A stretch of DNA of 38,787 nucleotides. Origin: Cyanobium sp. Its GTDB lineage: Bacteria; Cyanobacteriota; Cyanobacteriia; PCC-6307; Cyanobiaceae. A program made the translations under genes and the position numbers. The stretch covers positions 1 through 38,787 of the forward strand of contig SLIG01000142.1 of assembly GCA_007135755.1 (NCBI GenBank). The letters are read 5' to 3'. This document shows positions 1-9,400 of this stretch, piece after piece. Position 1 is the stretch's first letter. Each line of letters opens with the position of its first letter. The notes under the pieces were generated by a model. That model was not told the DNA's origin and did not search any database. It worked only from the letters and a program-made list of their open reading frames with translations.

Positions 1-243
1 GGGCTGGAAACGGTGGGTGATGAGGTTGAGCAGGGTGGCACCGGCCTCACGGGCGGCGGCGGTGATCGTGTCCCTGAGGAAAGCCTGGTTGTCGAGCCGA
101 CCTGGGTCGCAGTCGTAGAGCTCGAGGATGCAGTGTTTCCCAACCGTGTCGCAGCTTGGGGGCGCGCAGCTCGGGGGTGCGCCGCCGGGAGACGGAGCAC
201 TCCATCCAGGGTTGGGGTGCAGGGATTGCAGGGTTGGGGTCAT
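1..243 (-). CDS. speD: S-adenosylmethionine decarboxylase proenzyme, N-terminal part (runs off the window)
   Basis: This enzyme decarboxylates S-adenosylmethionine to supply the aminopropyl donor for spermidine synthesis. Only the first 81 codons are present; the gene leaves the window at base 1 before the self-cleavage serine, so the pyruvoyl site cannot be checked. The reading frame gives [14 protein letters not shown] followed by [18 protein letters not shown], which is the typical start of prokaryotic SpeD. The start chosen is the ATG at 243, the only ATG in frame. It gives an N-terminal extension of about 36 residues rich in Pro, Gly and Ser before the conserved core. Such extensions occur in picocyanobacterial SpeD as I recall them. 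The extension is partly coded by a repeated 12-mer, CAGGGTTGGGGT on the plus strand. No strong Shine-Dalgarno sequence precedes the ATG. The gene diverges from ackA across 175 bases in which I see no gene. Confidence 0.85.
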   Translation of the reverse strand, partial: MTPTLQSLHPNPGWSAPSPGGAPPSCAPPSCDTVGKHCILELYDCDPGRLDNQAFLRDTITAAAREAGATLLNLITHRFQP

Positions 244-418
244 CGACCGGCCATGGGCACAATCGATCAATCTAGGGTCACCTGGGTCTGGGGTTCCTGC
301 CGCCCTCGCCGCGGCGGTGCTCCCGCGCACCCCGGCGGTCTGCATCCGCCCACCGGGTGGCCCCAACCGCAGCCGCGGCGCTTAGGCCAGCGCAGAGCAG
401 CGCGCGATTGCACACCTC

Positions 419-1513
419 ATGGCCACCCCGTCGCCCACGGTGCTGGTGCTCAACAGCGGCAGTTCCAGCCTCAAGGCCTCCCTGCGCGATGGCACGGGCG
501 AGCGCCTCTGGCAGGAGCAGCGGGCTTTTGACAGCCGCGACGGCAGCCGGGCCCTGGAGACCCTGCTGGAGCAGTGGCTGGCGCCGGTCATCGCCGCTGC
601 CGATCCGGCCCCGGCTCTGGTGGCCCACCGCATCGTCCATGGCGGTGCCGGCTTCACCGGCCCCACCCGGCTCACCCCGGCGGTGCTGCTGGAGCTGGAG
701 GCTCTGGTGCCCCTGGCGCCGCTGCACAACGGCCCGGCGCTGCAGGCGATCGCCTGGCTGCAGGGGTGGCTGGAGACCCATGGCGCCGCCGCCGGCGCCC
801 CACTGCCCCAGTGGGCGTGTTTCGACACCGGCTTTCACGCCAGCCTCCCCCCCGCGGCCTTCACCTACGCCCTGCCGGCAGCCTGGCGGGAGCAGGGCCT
901 GCGCCGCTATGGCTTCCACGGTCTCAACCACCAGCACGTGGCCGAAACCGTGGCCCGTCTCCACCCCGGGGCCCGGCGGGTGATCAGCTGCCACCTGGGG
1001 GCCGGCTGCTCCCTGTGTGCCATCGCCATCCCCACCGGTGGCAGGCCCCGCAGCATCGACACCACCATGGGCTTCACGCCCCTGGAGGGCCTGGTGATGG
1101 CCAGCCGCAGCGGCAGCGTGGACCCGGGGTTGCTGCTGCATCTGCTGCGCCAGGGGGTGAGCGCCGAGGATCTCGACCGCAGCCTCAACCAGGCCAGCGG
1201 CCTGCGCGGGCTCTCGGAGCTCAGCGGCGACATGCGCGAGCTGCGGACCGCGGCTGCGGCGGGCCATGGGGGCGCCGCCCTGGCGATCGCCGTGTTCCGC
1301 CACCGGCTCCTGCAGGGCATCGGCGCCATGGCCGCCAGCCTCGGCGGGGTGGAGGTGATCGCCCTCACCGGCGGCATCGGCGAGCACGACGATGCGCTGA
1401 TGGCAGAGCTGCGCGAGCGGCTCGACTGGCTGCAGCCGCTGGTGCTGACGCGGGTGGCGGCCGATGAGGAGGGGCTGATCGCCCGCCAGTGCCTGGCGGC
1501 CAGCCAGCCTTGA
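419..1513 (+). CDS. ackA: Acetate kinase
   Basis: Acetate kinase interconverts acetate plus ATP and acetyl phosphate plus ADP in the cytoplasm. The N-terminus has the family phosphate-binding signature NSGSSSLK at residues 12-19. Further along are AHRIVHGG, GFHGLNHQH, DTTMGFTPLEG, SGLRGLSELSGDMREL and the C-terminal ALTGGIGEHD nucleotide-binding segment, in the usual order. At 364 residues it is about 35 shorter than typical AckA. The segment that is usually HLGNGAS reads HLGAGCS, so the usual asparagine is an alanine. I see no phosphotransacetylase gene nearby, so it is not in the common ackA-pta arrangement. The start at 419 fits the beginning of the conserved beta strand. Family assignment is firm; substrate preference among short-chain acyl kinases is inferred. 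Confidence 0.92.
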   Translation: MATPSPTVLVLNSGSSSLKASLRDGTGERLWQEQRAFDSRDGSRALETLLEQWLAPVIAAADPAPALVAHRIVHGGAGFTGPTRLTPAVLLELEALVPLAPLHNGPALQAIAWLQGWLETHGAAAGAPLPQWACFDTGFHASLPPAAFTYALPAAWREQGLRRYGFHGLNHQHVAETVARLHPGARRVISCHLGAGCSLCAIAIPTGGRPRSIDTTMGFTPLEGLVMASRSGSVDPGLLLHLLRQGVSAEDLDRSLNQASGLRGLSELSGDMRELRTAAAAGHGGAALAIAVFRHRLLQGIGAMAASLGGVEVIALTGGIGEHDDALMAELRERLDWLQPLVLTRVAADEEGLIARQCLAASQP

Positions 1514-1565
1514 TGTTGCCTTAACCCGGCGTCGTCAAGCTGGGGATGGTTCTTTCGGGGTTTGT

Positions 1566-1961
1566 ATGCCGGCTCCCACGGCGGATGAGCAGCTGCTCCA
1601 CAGCATGCGGATGCTCAGCCACAACGGCTCCATCCAGGAGTTCGAGCCCGGTGCGGTGATCTTCCGGGCCGGTGAGCAGGGCGACTGCCTGTTTGGCGTG
1701 CTGGAGGGCAACGTACGGCTCACCTGGGCCGATGGCTCGGAGGCCGAACAGCTCGGGGCGGGCCGCTGTTTCGGCCAGGGCGCCCTCGTTCAGCCCGACC
1801 ACCGCCGCCACGGCACCGCCACCGCCACCGAGCCCACCAAGCTGATCGTGATGCGGCGCGAGGCCATGCTGTTCGCCATCGAGCAGCTGCCGATGTTCGC
1901 GCTGCAGCTGCTGGAGTCCACCGAACGGCGGCTCCAGCACCTGCGCGAGCTTGTGGCCTGA
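1566..1961 (+). CDS. Stand-alone cyclic-nucleotide-binding (cupin-fold) domain protein
   Basis: The 131-residue protein is almost entirely one cNMP-binding beta-barrel of the Crp/regulatory-subunit type. Residues around 25-60 read FEPGAVIFRAGEQGDCLFGVLEGNVRLT, and the phosphate-binding-cassette region reads GAGRCFGQGALVQPDHRRHGTATA. The helix that usually follows is present near the C-terminus (LQLLESTERRLQHLRELV). There is no helix-turn-helix and no effector domain, so it is not a complete Crp-type regulator. It starts 53 bases after ackA and runs the same way. Whether it binds cAMP, another ligand or nothing is not visible. The cassette lacks the common RTA(S/T)V arrangement in exact form, having RHGTATAT instead, so ligand binding is uncertain. 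Confidence 0.82.
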   Translation: MPAPTADEQLLHSMRMLSHNGSIQEFEPGAVIFRAGEQGDCLFGVLEGNVRLTWADGSEAEQLGAGRCFGQGALVQPDHRRHGTATATEPTKLIVMRREAMLFAIEQLPMFALQLLESTERRLQHLRELVA

Positions 1962-1994
1962 ACGCCGCCACCCACGACCCTCAGCCAGCGACCC

Positions 1995-3209
1995 TCAGCG
2001 GACTCCCGGCACGAAGCGGCGCTCGTGCTGGGCCCCGGTGAGCATGCGGTTCCAGTAGAGCGCCGGCAGGATCTTGCGCTTCACGAACCACATGCTCCAG
2101 CGCTCCTTGGTGGGATCGAGCGGGAACGACGGCACCGGCTCCTGTTTGTAGTTGAACTCGGCCATGATCGTTTTGCCGTAGCCGGTGATCAGCGGGCAGC
2201 AGCTGTAGCCGTCGTAGGCCGCCTCCAGAGGCTGGCCATCCAGCAGGGCCAGCAGGTTGGCCACCAGCACCGGCGCCTGGCCCCGCACGGCGGCGGCGGT
2301 TTTGGAGTTGGGCATGCCGCTCACATCGCCGAGGGAGAACACGTTGGCGAAGCGGACGTGCTGGAGGGAGAACTGATCCACCTCCACGAAGCCGGCGCCA
2401 TTGGCCAGGGGGCTTTCGGCCACCACATCGGGTGCCGCCATCGGCGGGGTGACGTGCAGGAGGTTGTAGGGAATCACCTCCTCACGGCTGCTCTCCCCCT
2501 CCGTCACCTTGAACACCGCTTCTTTTTTGTCCGCGCGCACGGCGGTGAGCACATGGTTGTAGCGGGCGTCGATGCCCTTGCGCTTCACCACCTCCCGCAG
2601 GGGCGCGGCATAGACGGGCACCCCGAAGATGCCCGGCGTGGCGGTGGCGTAGATCACGTTGGCCTGGAGTTTCTTCTTCTTGAAGACGTCGTCGGCCAGG
2701 TAGGCGATCTTCTGGGGCGCGCCGGGGCACTTGATCGGCATCGGCGCGCAGGTGAACACGGCGTTGCCGCCCTTGAAGTTCTGGATCGCCTCCCAGGTGT
2801 AGGCGGTGTGGTCCTTGCTGTAGTTGCTGCACACCCCGCCCTGGCCCAGGGCCTCGGTGAGGCCCGCGATGCGGTCCCAGCAGAGCTTGAGGCCGGTGGC
2901 CACGATCAGCGCCTCGTAGCTGATCGCCGTGCCGCTGGTGGTGATGACGCGATTGTGGTCCGGTTCAAAAGCGGCGGCGCCGTCCTGGATCCAGTGCACC
3001 CCCGAGGGGATCAGGTCCCGTTCGGCGCGATGGGTGTCCTGGAGGCTGAACACCCCGCCGCCCACCAGCGTCCAGCCAGGCTGGTAGTAATGGTCGGCCG
3101 AGGGCTCCAGGATCGCCACATCCAGCCCCACCCGTGCCCGTTTGAGCTGGGCCGCCACGGTGATGCCGGCGGCGCCTCCGCCGACGATCAGGATCTGGTG
3201 GTGGGCCAT
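1995..3209 (-). CDS. sqr: Sulfide:quinone oxidoreductase-like FAD flavoprotein (type II-like)
   Basis: This flavoprotein would oxidise sulfide and pass electrons to the quinone pool at the membrane. The N-terminus has the dinucleotide-binding motif ILIVGGGAAGITVAAQL, then a second FAD segment (YEALIVATGL) and the third one (VFSLGDVSGMPNSKTAAAVRGQ). Cysteines that could be redox-active lie in GGVCSNYS, PIKCPGAP and YSCCPLITGYGK. The C-terminal half has the lysine- and aromatic-rich membrane-facing pattern of the family. The 404-residue length fits type II SQR, known in Synechocystis-type cyanobacteria and mitochondria. The start is the ATG at 3209, directly before the GxGxxG strand. It converges with the cNMP-domain gene. 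A related ferredoxin- or NADH-type flavoprotein is possible, but the Cys-containing segments favour SQR. Confidence 0.82.
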   Translation of the reverse strand: MAHHQILIVGGGAAGITVAAQLKRARVGLDVAILEPSADHYYQPGWTLVGGGVFSLQDTHRAERDLIPSGVHWIQDGAAAFEPDHNRVITTSGTAISYEALIVATGLKLCWDRIAGLTEALGQGGVCSNYSKDHTAYTWEAIQNFKGGNAVFTCAPMPIKCPGAPQKIAYLADDVFKKKKLQANVIYATATPGIFGVPVYAAPLREVVKRKGIDARYNHVLTAVRADKKEAVFKVTEGESSREEVIPYNLLHVTPPMAAPDVVAESPLANGAGFVEVDQFSLQHVRFANVFSLGDVSGMPNSKTAAAVRGQAPVLVANLLALLDGQPLEAAYDGYSCCPLITGYGKTIMAEFNYKQEPVPSFPLDPTKERWSMWFVKRKILPALYWNRMLTGAQHERRFVPGVR

Positions 3210-3307
3210 GGAGGCAGGGCAGCAAACGATGCCCGTTCATTCCATCAGCCGGTCACGCCGTTGTCAGGCATTTGGCCCGGGCCGTGACGGGATTGTTGGA
3301 ATCGGCG

Positions 3308-3535
3308 TCAGGCGGCGGGCTGTTCGATCTCGCGCTTGAGCAACACGTAGAGGTAGTCGGGCGACTTGTAGCGGGTGGGCAGACACTTCTGCAGCAAGCT
3401 CAGGCGTTCCCAGCACACGGTGCGCTGAATGGCTTCAAAGCTGCGGCCGTTGCGGATCAGCAGGCGGAGCGCCTTGCAGTAGGTGGGGTAGCTCGCCTCC
3501 AGTTCCCCGATCGTGAGCTTGGCAGCAGCACCCAT
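3308..3535 (-). CDS. Small conserved cyanobacterial protein (DUF3136-like)
   Basis: A 75-residue soluble protein with no signal peptide or membrane segment. It reads KLTIGELEASYPTYCKALRL near the N-terminus, then TVCWERLSLLQKCLP and YKSPDYLYVLLKRE. This looks like the small picocyanobacterial family I know as DUF3136; the match is from memory and not searched. It is predicted to be largely helical, with two or three helices and three cysteines. It is read leftward, 98 bases upstream of the sqr start, so co-transcription with sqr is possible. Its function is unknown. It diverges from pyrC across 197 bases. Confidence 0.72.
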   Translation of the reverse strand: MGAAAKLTIGELEASYPTYCKALRLLIRNGRSFEAIQRTVCWERLSLLQKCLPTRYKSPDYLYVLLKREIEQPAA

Positions 3536-3715
3536 GGGCTTTCAGCGGATTGTCCACAACAACCATAGGAACCGGCCTCACGGCTCCCCGTGCCGCTGAT
3601 CACCTGCGGCCAGTTGCCTTCATGAATCCTTACCTGCCGACCTGGATCCCCTGGCCTGCCCCAGAGCCAGCGTGAGGCCCTCTGCGGCATCTGCCAGGGT
3701 GGATCCGGAGTGGCA

Positions 3716-3737
3716 ACGGCGATGACACGGCGATGAC
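3716..3737 (+). repeat. 11-bp tandem duplication covering the pyrC start; creates a four-codon upstream ORF
   Basis: The 11-mer ACGGCGATGAC occurs twice in tandem, at 3716-3726 and 3727-3737. Each copy contains an ATG. The first ATG (3722) opens a frame of four codons, Met-Thr-Arg-Arg, that stops at TGA 3734-3736. That stop overlaps the pyrC ATG at 3733-3735 in an ATGA arrangement. The repeat is seen directly; any effect on pyrC translation is inference. Confidence 0.85.
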
Positions 3738-4863
3738 AGGCCCCGAGATTTCAGGTCCGGAGCCCCCGCATCAGCTCACGCTGCGACAGCCCGACGACTG
3801 GCATGTGCACCTGCGCGACGGGGCCATGCTGCAGGCAGTGGCCGGAGCCACCGCGGCCCAGTTCGCCCGGGCGATCGTGATGCCCAACCTGCGGCCCCCC
3901 ATCACCACCGTGGCGGCGGCCAGCGCCTACCGGGAGCGCATCCGTGAGGCCCTGCGGGATGGCTGCCCCTTCCAGCCGCTGATGACCGCCTACCTCACCG
4001 ACACGATCGAGCCGGCGGAGGTGGAGCGGGGCTTCGCCGAGCAGGTGTGGGTGGCCTGCAAGCTCTATCCCGCCGGCGCCACCACCAACTCGGCGGCGGG
4101 GGTCACGGCCATCGAGGCGATCACGCCGGTGCTGGCGGTGATGGAGCGGATCGGGATGCCGCTGCTGATCCACGGCGAGGTGGTGGACCCCGGGGTGGAC
4201 ATCTTCGATCGCGAGGCGGTGTTCATCGAGCGGGTGCTGGCGCCGCTGCTGCAGCGTCATCCGGAGCTGAAGGTGGTGCTGGAGCACATCACCACCGCCG
4301 ATGCGGTGGATTTCGTGCGCAGCGGCCCGCCCACCCTGGCGGCCACCATCACCCCCCACCACCTGCACATCAACCGCAACGCCATGTTCGCGGGCGGCCT
4401 GCGGCCCGATTTCTACTGCCTGCCGGTGGCCAAGCGGGAGCTGCACCGCCTGGCCCTGCGCGCCGCCGCCACCTCGGGCAACCCGAAGTTCTTCCTCGGC
4501 ACCGACAGTGCCCCCCATGGCCGCGGCGCCAAGGAATCGGCCTGCGGCTGCGCCGGCATCTACAACGCCCCCTTTGCGATCGAGAGCTACGCGGCGGTCT
4601 TCGAGCAGGAGCGGGCCCTCGATCGCCTGGAGGGGTTTGCCAGCGAGCACGGACCGCGCTTCTACGGCCTGCCGCTCAATGCCGGCACGATCACCCTGGT
4701 GCGCGAGCCGGTGGTGGTGCCCCAGCGGCTGCATGGCAATGACGCCGCCGGCACCGCTGTGGAGCTCGTGCCCTTTCACGCCGGCGAGACCCTGCCCTGG
4801 CGCCTGCGCGGAGGGATTACGAGGTATGTCGGGCCCTCGCCCGGCCCAGTCGCCGTGCCCTAA
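3733..4863 (+). CDS. pyrC: Dihydroorotase
   Basis: PyrC cyclises N-carbamoyl-L-aspartate to dihydroorotate, the third step of UMP synthesis. The 376-residue protein is of the class II (E. coli PyrC-like) type. The metal-binding HVH is at residues 24-26 in DDWHVHLRDG. The bridging lysine lies in ACKLYPAGATTNS, further histidines in LLIHGEV and VLEHITT, and the catalytic aspartate in GTDSAPHGRGAKES. MPNLRPP, the substrate-loop region, is also present. The start is fixed by the frame, since the other ATG, 11 bases upstream, stops after four codons. The next gene, the pyrF-pyrE fusion, starts 24 bases after the stop, which makes a compact pyrimidine pair. The N-terminal ten or so residues before LTLRQPDDWH are not conserved in type. 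Confidence 0.95.
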   Translation: MTGPEISGPEPPHQLTLRQPDDWHVHLRDGAMLQAVAGATAAQFARAIVMPNLRPPITTVAAASAYRERIREALRDGCPFQPLMTAYLTDTIEPAEVERGFAEQVWVACKLYPAGATTNSAAGVTAIEAITPVLAVMERIGMPLLIHGEVVDPGVDIFDREAVFIERVLAPLLQRHPELKVVLEHITTADAVDFVRSGPPTLAATITPHHLHINRNAMFAGGLRPDFYCLPVAKRELHRLALRAAATSGNPKFFLGTDSAPHGRGAKESACGCAGIYNAPFAIESYAAVFEQERALDRLEGFASEHGPRFYGLPLNAGTITLVREPVVVPQRLHGNDAAGTAVELVPFHAGETLPWRLRGGITRYVGPSPGPVAVP

Positions 4864-4887
4864 CAACGCTGCAGGCAGCCCCCGGTC

Positions 4888-6393
4888 ATGGGCTTTTTCG
4901 TCCAGCTCACCGAGGCCATGGCCGATCGCCAGTCGTTGCTGGTGACCGGCCTGGACCCCAACCCCGAGATGCTGCAGAGCTGGGCGGCACGCCGCGGCAT
5001 GGCCAACCGCTCCTTCCTCAGCCAGGCACGGCACTGGATCAAGGCGGTGATCGAGGCCACCGCCCCCCACGTGTGCGCCTACAAGCCCAGCCTCGGCTTC
5101 TACCAGGCCCTGGGGCCGGTGGGGCTGGAGCTGCTGCTGGAGGTGCGTGAGCTGGTGCCGCCCGATCTGCCCCTGATCATCGACAGCAAGCACGGCGACC
5201 TCAACTCCTCCTCGGCCCTTGCCCACTACCTGTTCCGGGAGCTGGCCGCCGATGCCGTGAGCCTCTCGCCGCTGCCCGGCCAGGACATTGCCGCCCCGTT
5301 CCTGCTCTACCCCGGAAAGGCGGTGGTGATGAGCTGCCACAGCTCCAACCAGACGGCCCGGGTCATCCAGCACTTCCCCAGTGAGGACGACCCGCTCTAT
5401 CTGCGCATCGTGCGCGAAACCCTGCTCTGGGGCACCCAGGAGCAGCTGCTGCTGGAGGTGGGCACCAGCGATCCGGAGGTCCTGGCCCGGGTGCGGCAGG
5501 TGGCCCCGGAGCGCTTCCTGATCCTGCGCAGCCTCTGGGGGGAGGAGGAGAAACTGGAGGCGATGCTGCAGGCGGGCTTCACCGGCGCAGGCGACGGACT
5601 GCTGCTGCCCCTGCCCCAGAACCTGCTGGTGGAGGACGACATGGCCCAGCGCGCCGCTGCGCTGAAGGCCCAGATCAACGCCGTGCGCGACCGCTGGCTG
5701 GAGCAGCGTCAGGGCAGCGCCAGCTGCGAGCTCTGGCTGGCGGGCAACGCCCCCGAGCCCGTGGCGTCGCCGGGCGCCGCGGCGCCGGAGCCGATGGAGT
5801 CGCTGATCCTCGATCTGTTCGACATCGGCTGCCTGCTGTTCGGCGAGTACGTGCAGGCCTCCGGGGCGGTGTTCAACTACTACGTGGATCTACGCCAGAT
5901 CATCTCCGACCCCAACCTCTTCCACCGGGTGCTGGATGCCTATGCCGGCTGCATGGGCGAGCTGGCCTTCGATCGCATCGCCGGCATTCCCTACGGCTCG
6001 TTGCCCACCGCCACGGGCCTGTCGCTGCTGCTGCGCAAGCCCCTGATCTACCCCCGCAAGGAGGTGAAGGCCCACGGCGCCCGGCGGCTGATCGAGGGCG
6101 ACTTCGAGGAGGGCGACCTGGTGGTGGTGGTGGACGACATCCTGATCACCGGCGGCAGCGTGCTGGAGGGCATCGCCAAACTGGAGAGCTCCGGCCTGGT
6201 GGTGCAGGACGTGGTGGTGTTCCTCGACCACGGCGGCGACCACGACCGCCATGCCCGCGAGCGCCTGGCGGCGGCGGGCTACCGCTGCCATGCCGTGCTC
6301 GATATCGAGCGCATCACCCGGGTGCTGCACGGCGCCGGCCGCCTCAGCGACGAGCAGGCCGCCACGCTGCGGCCAGGGCTGGCCCTGGGCTAG
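4888..6393 (+). CDS. pyrF-pyrE: Bifunctional orotidine-5'-phosphate decarboxylase / orotate phosphoribosyltransferase (reverse-order UMP synthase)
   Basis: This 501-residue fusion would catalyse the last two steps of UMP synthesis. Residues 1 to about 275 form the OMP decarboxylase barrel: [20 protein letters not shown] and the catalytic Lys/Asp segment [13 protein letters not shown], followed by [10 protein letters not shown] linker rich in Ala, Pro and Glu (about 280-300) leads to the orotate phosphoribosyltransferase domain, with [15 protein letters not shown] and the PRPP-binding loop [13 protein letters not shown]. The order, decarboxylase first, is the reverse of animal UMP synthase. 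It is known in cyanobacteria and kinetoplastids. The gene lies 24 bases after pyrC. The start ATG at 4888 precedes the conserved FVQLTEAM helix directly. The fusion is a continuous frame with no sign of a frameshift. Confidence 0.95.
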   Translation: MGFFVQLTEAMADRQSLLVTGLDPNPEMLQSWAARRGMANRSFLSQARHWIKAVIEATAPHVCAYKPSLGFYQALGPVGLELLLEVRELVPPDLPLIIDSKHGDLNSSSALAHYLFRELAADAVSLSPLPGQDIAAPFLLYPGKAVVMSCHSSNQTARVIQHFPSEDDPLYLRIVRETLLWGTQEQLLLEVGTSDPEVLARVRQVAPERFLILRSLWGEEEKLEAMLQAGFTGAGDGLLLPLPQNLLVEDDMAQRAAALKAQINAVRDRWLEQRQGSASCELWLAGNAPEPVASPGAAAPEPMESLILDLFDIGCLLFGEYVQASGAVFNYYVDLRQIISDPNLFHRVLDAYAGCMGELAFDRIAGIPYGSLPTATGLSLLLRKPLIYPRKEVKAHGARRLIEGDFEEGDLVVVVDDILITGGSVLEGIAKLESSGLVVQDVVVFLDHGGDHDRHARERLAAAGYRCHAVLDIERITRVLHGAGRLSDEQAATLRPGLALG

Positions 6394-6418
6394 AACCCCG
6401 ACAGTCGACGGCCCCGCT

Positions 6419-9400
6419 GTGGAGCGCAGACCTCAGGGGTCGATCTCCGATCCATTTCTGCGCCGGCCTGTGCTCACCGTGGTGGTGGCCCTGCTGGTGC
6501 TGCTGGCGGGGGTGGTGAGCCTGCCGGGCCTGCAGATCGAGAACCTGCCGGAGATCGCCCCGGGCCGGGTGTCGGTGAGCGCCAGCTATCCCGGCGCCGG
6601 ACCCGAGGTGGTGGAGCAGGGGGTCACCTCCCTGCTGGAGAAGCAGCTCAACGGCCTCGAGGGCCTCGATCAGATCCGCTCCACCAGCTCCAGCTCCAGC
6701 AGCAGCATCACCCTGAGCTTCGAGGGCGGCAACCCGGAAATCAACCAGATCAACACCCAGAACGAGGCCTCGGTGGTGCAGCCGCGGCTGCCGGGGCCTG
6801 TGTCGCGCTTCGGGGTGCGGGTGCGGCGCAGCTCCGACGACCTGCTGATGGTGCTGAGTTTCAGCGCCGAGCGCGACCGCTACGACGACGTCTTCCTCAG
6901 CGGCTGGGTGGAGCAGGTGGTGATCGACCGCCTGCAGCGGGTCAACGGGGTGGGGGAGGCGCGCCTGTTCGGCGGCAGCACCCTGGCCTTCCGGCTGTGG
7001 CTCGATCCCCAGCGCCTCAATCTGGCGAACCTCACGATCGCCGATGTGCGCCGGGCGCTGCAGGAGCAGAACGTGCTGGCGGCCCTGGGCCAGGTGGGCG
7101 AGGCCCCGGCCCCCGCCGACCAGATGCTCACCCTGCCGCTGCGCATGGAGGGGCGGCTGCGCACGCCTCAGGAATTCGAGGATCTGGTGGTGGCCCGCGG
7201 CCCGGGCGGTGGGGTGGTGCGCCTCCAGGACGTGGGCCGGGTGACCCTGGGCAGCGAGGACTACGGCTCGATTGCGACCAACCTCGACGGCCGCTCCACG
7301 GTGGCGATGGGGATCTTCCAGCGCGACGGCAGCAATGCCCTGGAGGTGAGCCGGGGCATCAGTGAGGCCCTCGAGGAGCTCAGCGGCCAGATCCCCCCCG
7401 GGGTGGACCTGCAGGTGATCATCGATGAGGCCGAAACCGTGCGCCAGGGGATCGACCGCACCCTGGCGGGCCTGCGCGATGCCGTGCTGCTGGTGTTCTT
7501 TGCGCTGCTGCTGGGGCTGGGCAACAGCCGGCTGGCCCTGATCTCCGCCCTGGCGGTGCCGGTGGCGCTGGTGGGCTCGCTCACGGTGCTGCGCCTCAGC
7601 GGCAGCTCGATCAACACCCTCACCCTGTTCGGGATGGTGCTGGCCACCGGCCTGGTGGTGGACGACGCCATCGTGGTGAGTGAGGACATCGGCCGTCGCA
7701 TGGAGCGGGGCCATCCGCCCCTGGAGGCGGCACGGGAGGCGATGGCGGAGCTGGGCGGCGCGGTGATCGCCACCTCCCTGGTGCTGATCGCGGTGTTCCT
7801 GCCGGTGCTCACCCTGCAGGGCAGCACGGGCCGTCTGTATGCCCCGATTGGCCTGACGATCGGCGCCACGATCGTGTTCTCCACCTTCAACGCCCTCACC
7901 TTCACCCCGGTGGCCGCCAGCCGGCTGCTCAGCGCTGAGCAGCGCGAGCCCCGCTGGCTGCTGCTGCGCCTGATCGATCCTCCCCGCCGCGCCCTGGAGG
8001 CCCTGGAGGGCCCCTACGACCGCTGGCTCACGAAAGCCCTGGTCTGGCGGCGGCGGGTGGTGGCCATGCTGCTGGCGGGTCTGCTGCTCACGGCCTGGGC
8101 CTACCAGCAGCGCCCCAAGGCGTTCATCCCCCAGGAGGACGGCAGCCAGCTGCGCGGCGTGGTGGTGCTGCCCGACGGTATGGCCCTGGCCCGCACCCAG
8201 GAGGTGATGGAGCGGGTGCGGGAGCTGGTGAGCCAGGAGCCGGCGGTGAGCTTCGGCAACTTCTATGCCGGCCGCTCCTTCGGCGACAGTGCCTCCAGCC
8301 GCGGCATCTTCTTCCTGCGGCTGCTGCCGATCGGCGAACGGCCGCCCGGGGAGCAAACGCCCGCCGCCATCGCCGCCCGCCTCAACCGCGAGCTGGCCGG
8401 GGCCATCGACGATGGCCAGGTGGTGGTGATCGAGGCCCCCAGTGTGCGCGGCTTCGGCGCCGAGGGGGGCATCGAGTTCGACCTGCTCGACACCAGCGGC
8501 GGCCGCCTCAGCCTCAGCGCGTTTCAGGAGCAGGTGCAGACCTTCATCGCCGCCGCCCAGGCCAGCGGCGACTTCGAGCGGGTGACCACCCGCTTCAGCG
8601 CCGATGCCCCGCTGCTGCAGCTTGAGCCCGACCGCCTGCAGCTGGCCTCCCTGGGGGTGGATCTCCAGGACGTGGTGGACGTGCTCGGGGCCAGCTTCGG
8701 CAGTGAGTATGTGAACGACAGCTTCGAGGGCGACCGCATCCGCCGGGTGATCGTGCAGCTCGAGGGCGCCAACCGCCGCGATCCGGCGGATGTGCTGGCC
8801 CTGCGGGTGCGCAACCGCGAAGGCCGGCTGATTCCGCTCGCCCAGCTGGTGCGCGTGCGCGAAGACACCGGCCCCGCCACGATCACCCGCACCCGCCTGG
8901 TGCGCTCGATCGCGGTGCGCGCCCAGCCCCGGGAAGGGGTGAGCACCGGCCAGGCGATGGCGCGCCTGCAGGAGGTGCGCAGCGAGCTGGGCAGCCAGCT
9001 CACGGATCTGGAATGGTCCGGTCTGGCGCGGGAGGAGTCCCGGGCCGGCGGCGCCAACGAGCGGGTGTTCCTGCTGGCGGTGGTGGTGATGGTGCTGGTG
9101 CTGGCTGCCCTCTACGAGAACTTCCTCGACCCGATGATCATCCTGATCACCGTGCCCCTGGGGCTGCTGGGGGGCATCGCCGGGCTGGCCCTGCGCGATC
9201 TGCCCCTGGATGTGTACGGCCGCATGGGCCTGCTGGTGCTGATCAGCCTGGCGGCCAAGAACGGCATCCTGATCGTGGAGTTCGCCAACCAGCGCCTGGC
9301 GGCCGGCATTCCCCTGGAGCCGGCGATCCACGGCGCCGCCGTGGCCCGGTTGCGGCCGATCCTGCTCACGGCGATCTCCTCGCTGGCCGGATTTCTGCCC

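Noticed and set aside
244-418. GC-rich inverted repeats between speD and ackA as a structured RNA
   Set aside because: Short CG-rich palindromes are expected at this composition; no riboswitch or known small RNA pattern was recognised.
2025-3287. 420-residue plus-strand frame opposite sqr
   Set aside because: His/Val/Gly-rich shadow; the SQR frame has intact FAD motifs.
3751-5373. 540-residue minus-strand frame across pyrC and pyrF-pyrE
   Set aside because: Composition is typical antisense (His, Gln, Arg, Gly); pyrC and pyrF-pyrE motifs are on the other strand.
6251-6418. Upstream extension of the RND permease frame
   Set aside because: It overlaps pyrF-pyrE by over 140 bases and its residues are Ala/Cys/Arg-rich, unlike any RND N-terminus; the GTG at 6419 gives the normal N-terminus.
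6344-9331. 995-residue open frame on the minus strand opposite the RND permease
   Set aside because: His/Gln/Arg/Gly-rich with no domain; it is the antisense shadow of a GC-rich gene whose plus-strand frame has clear RND motifs.
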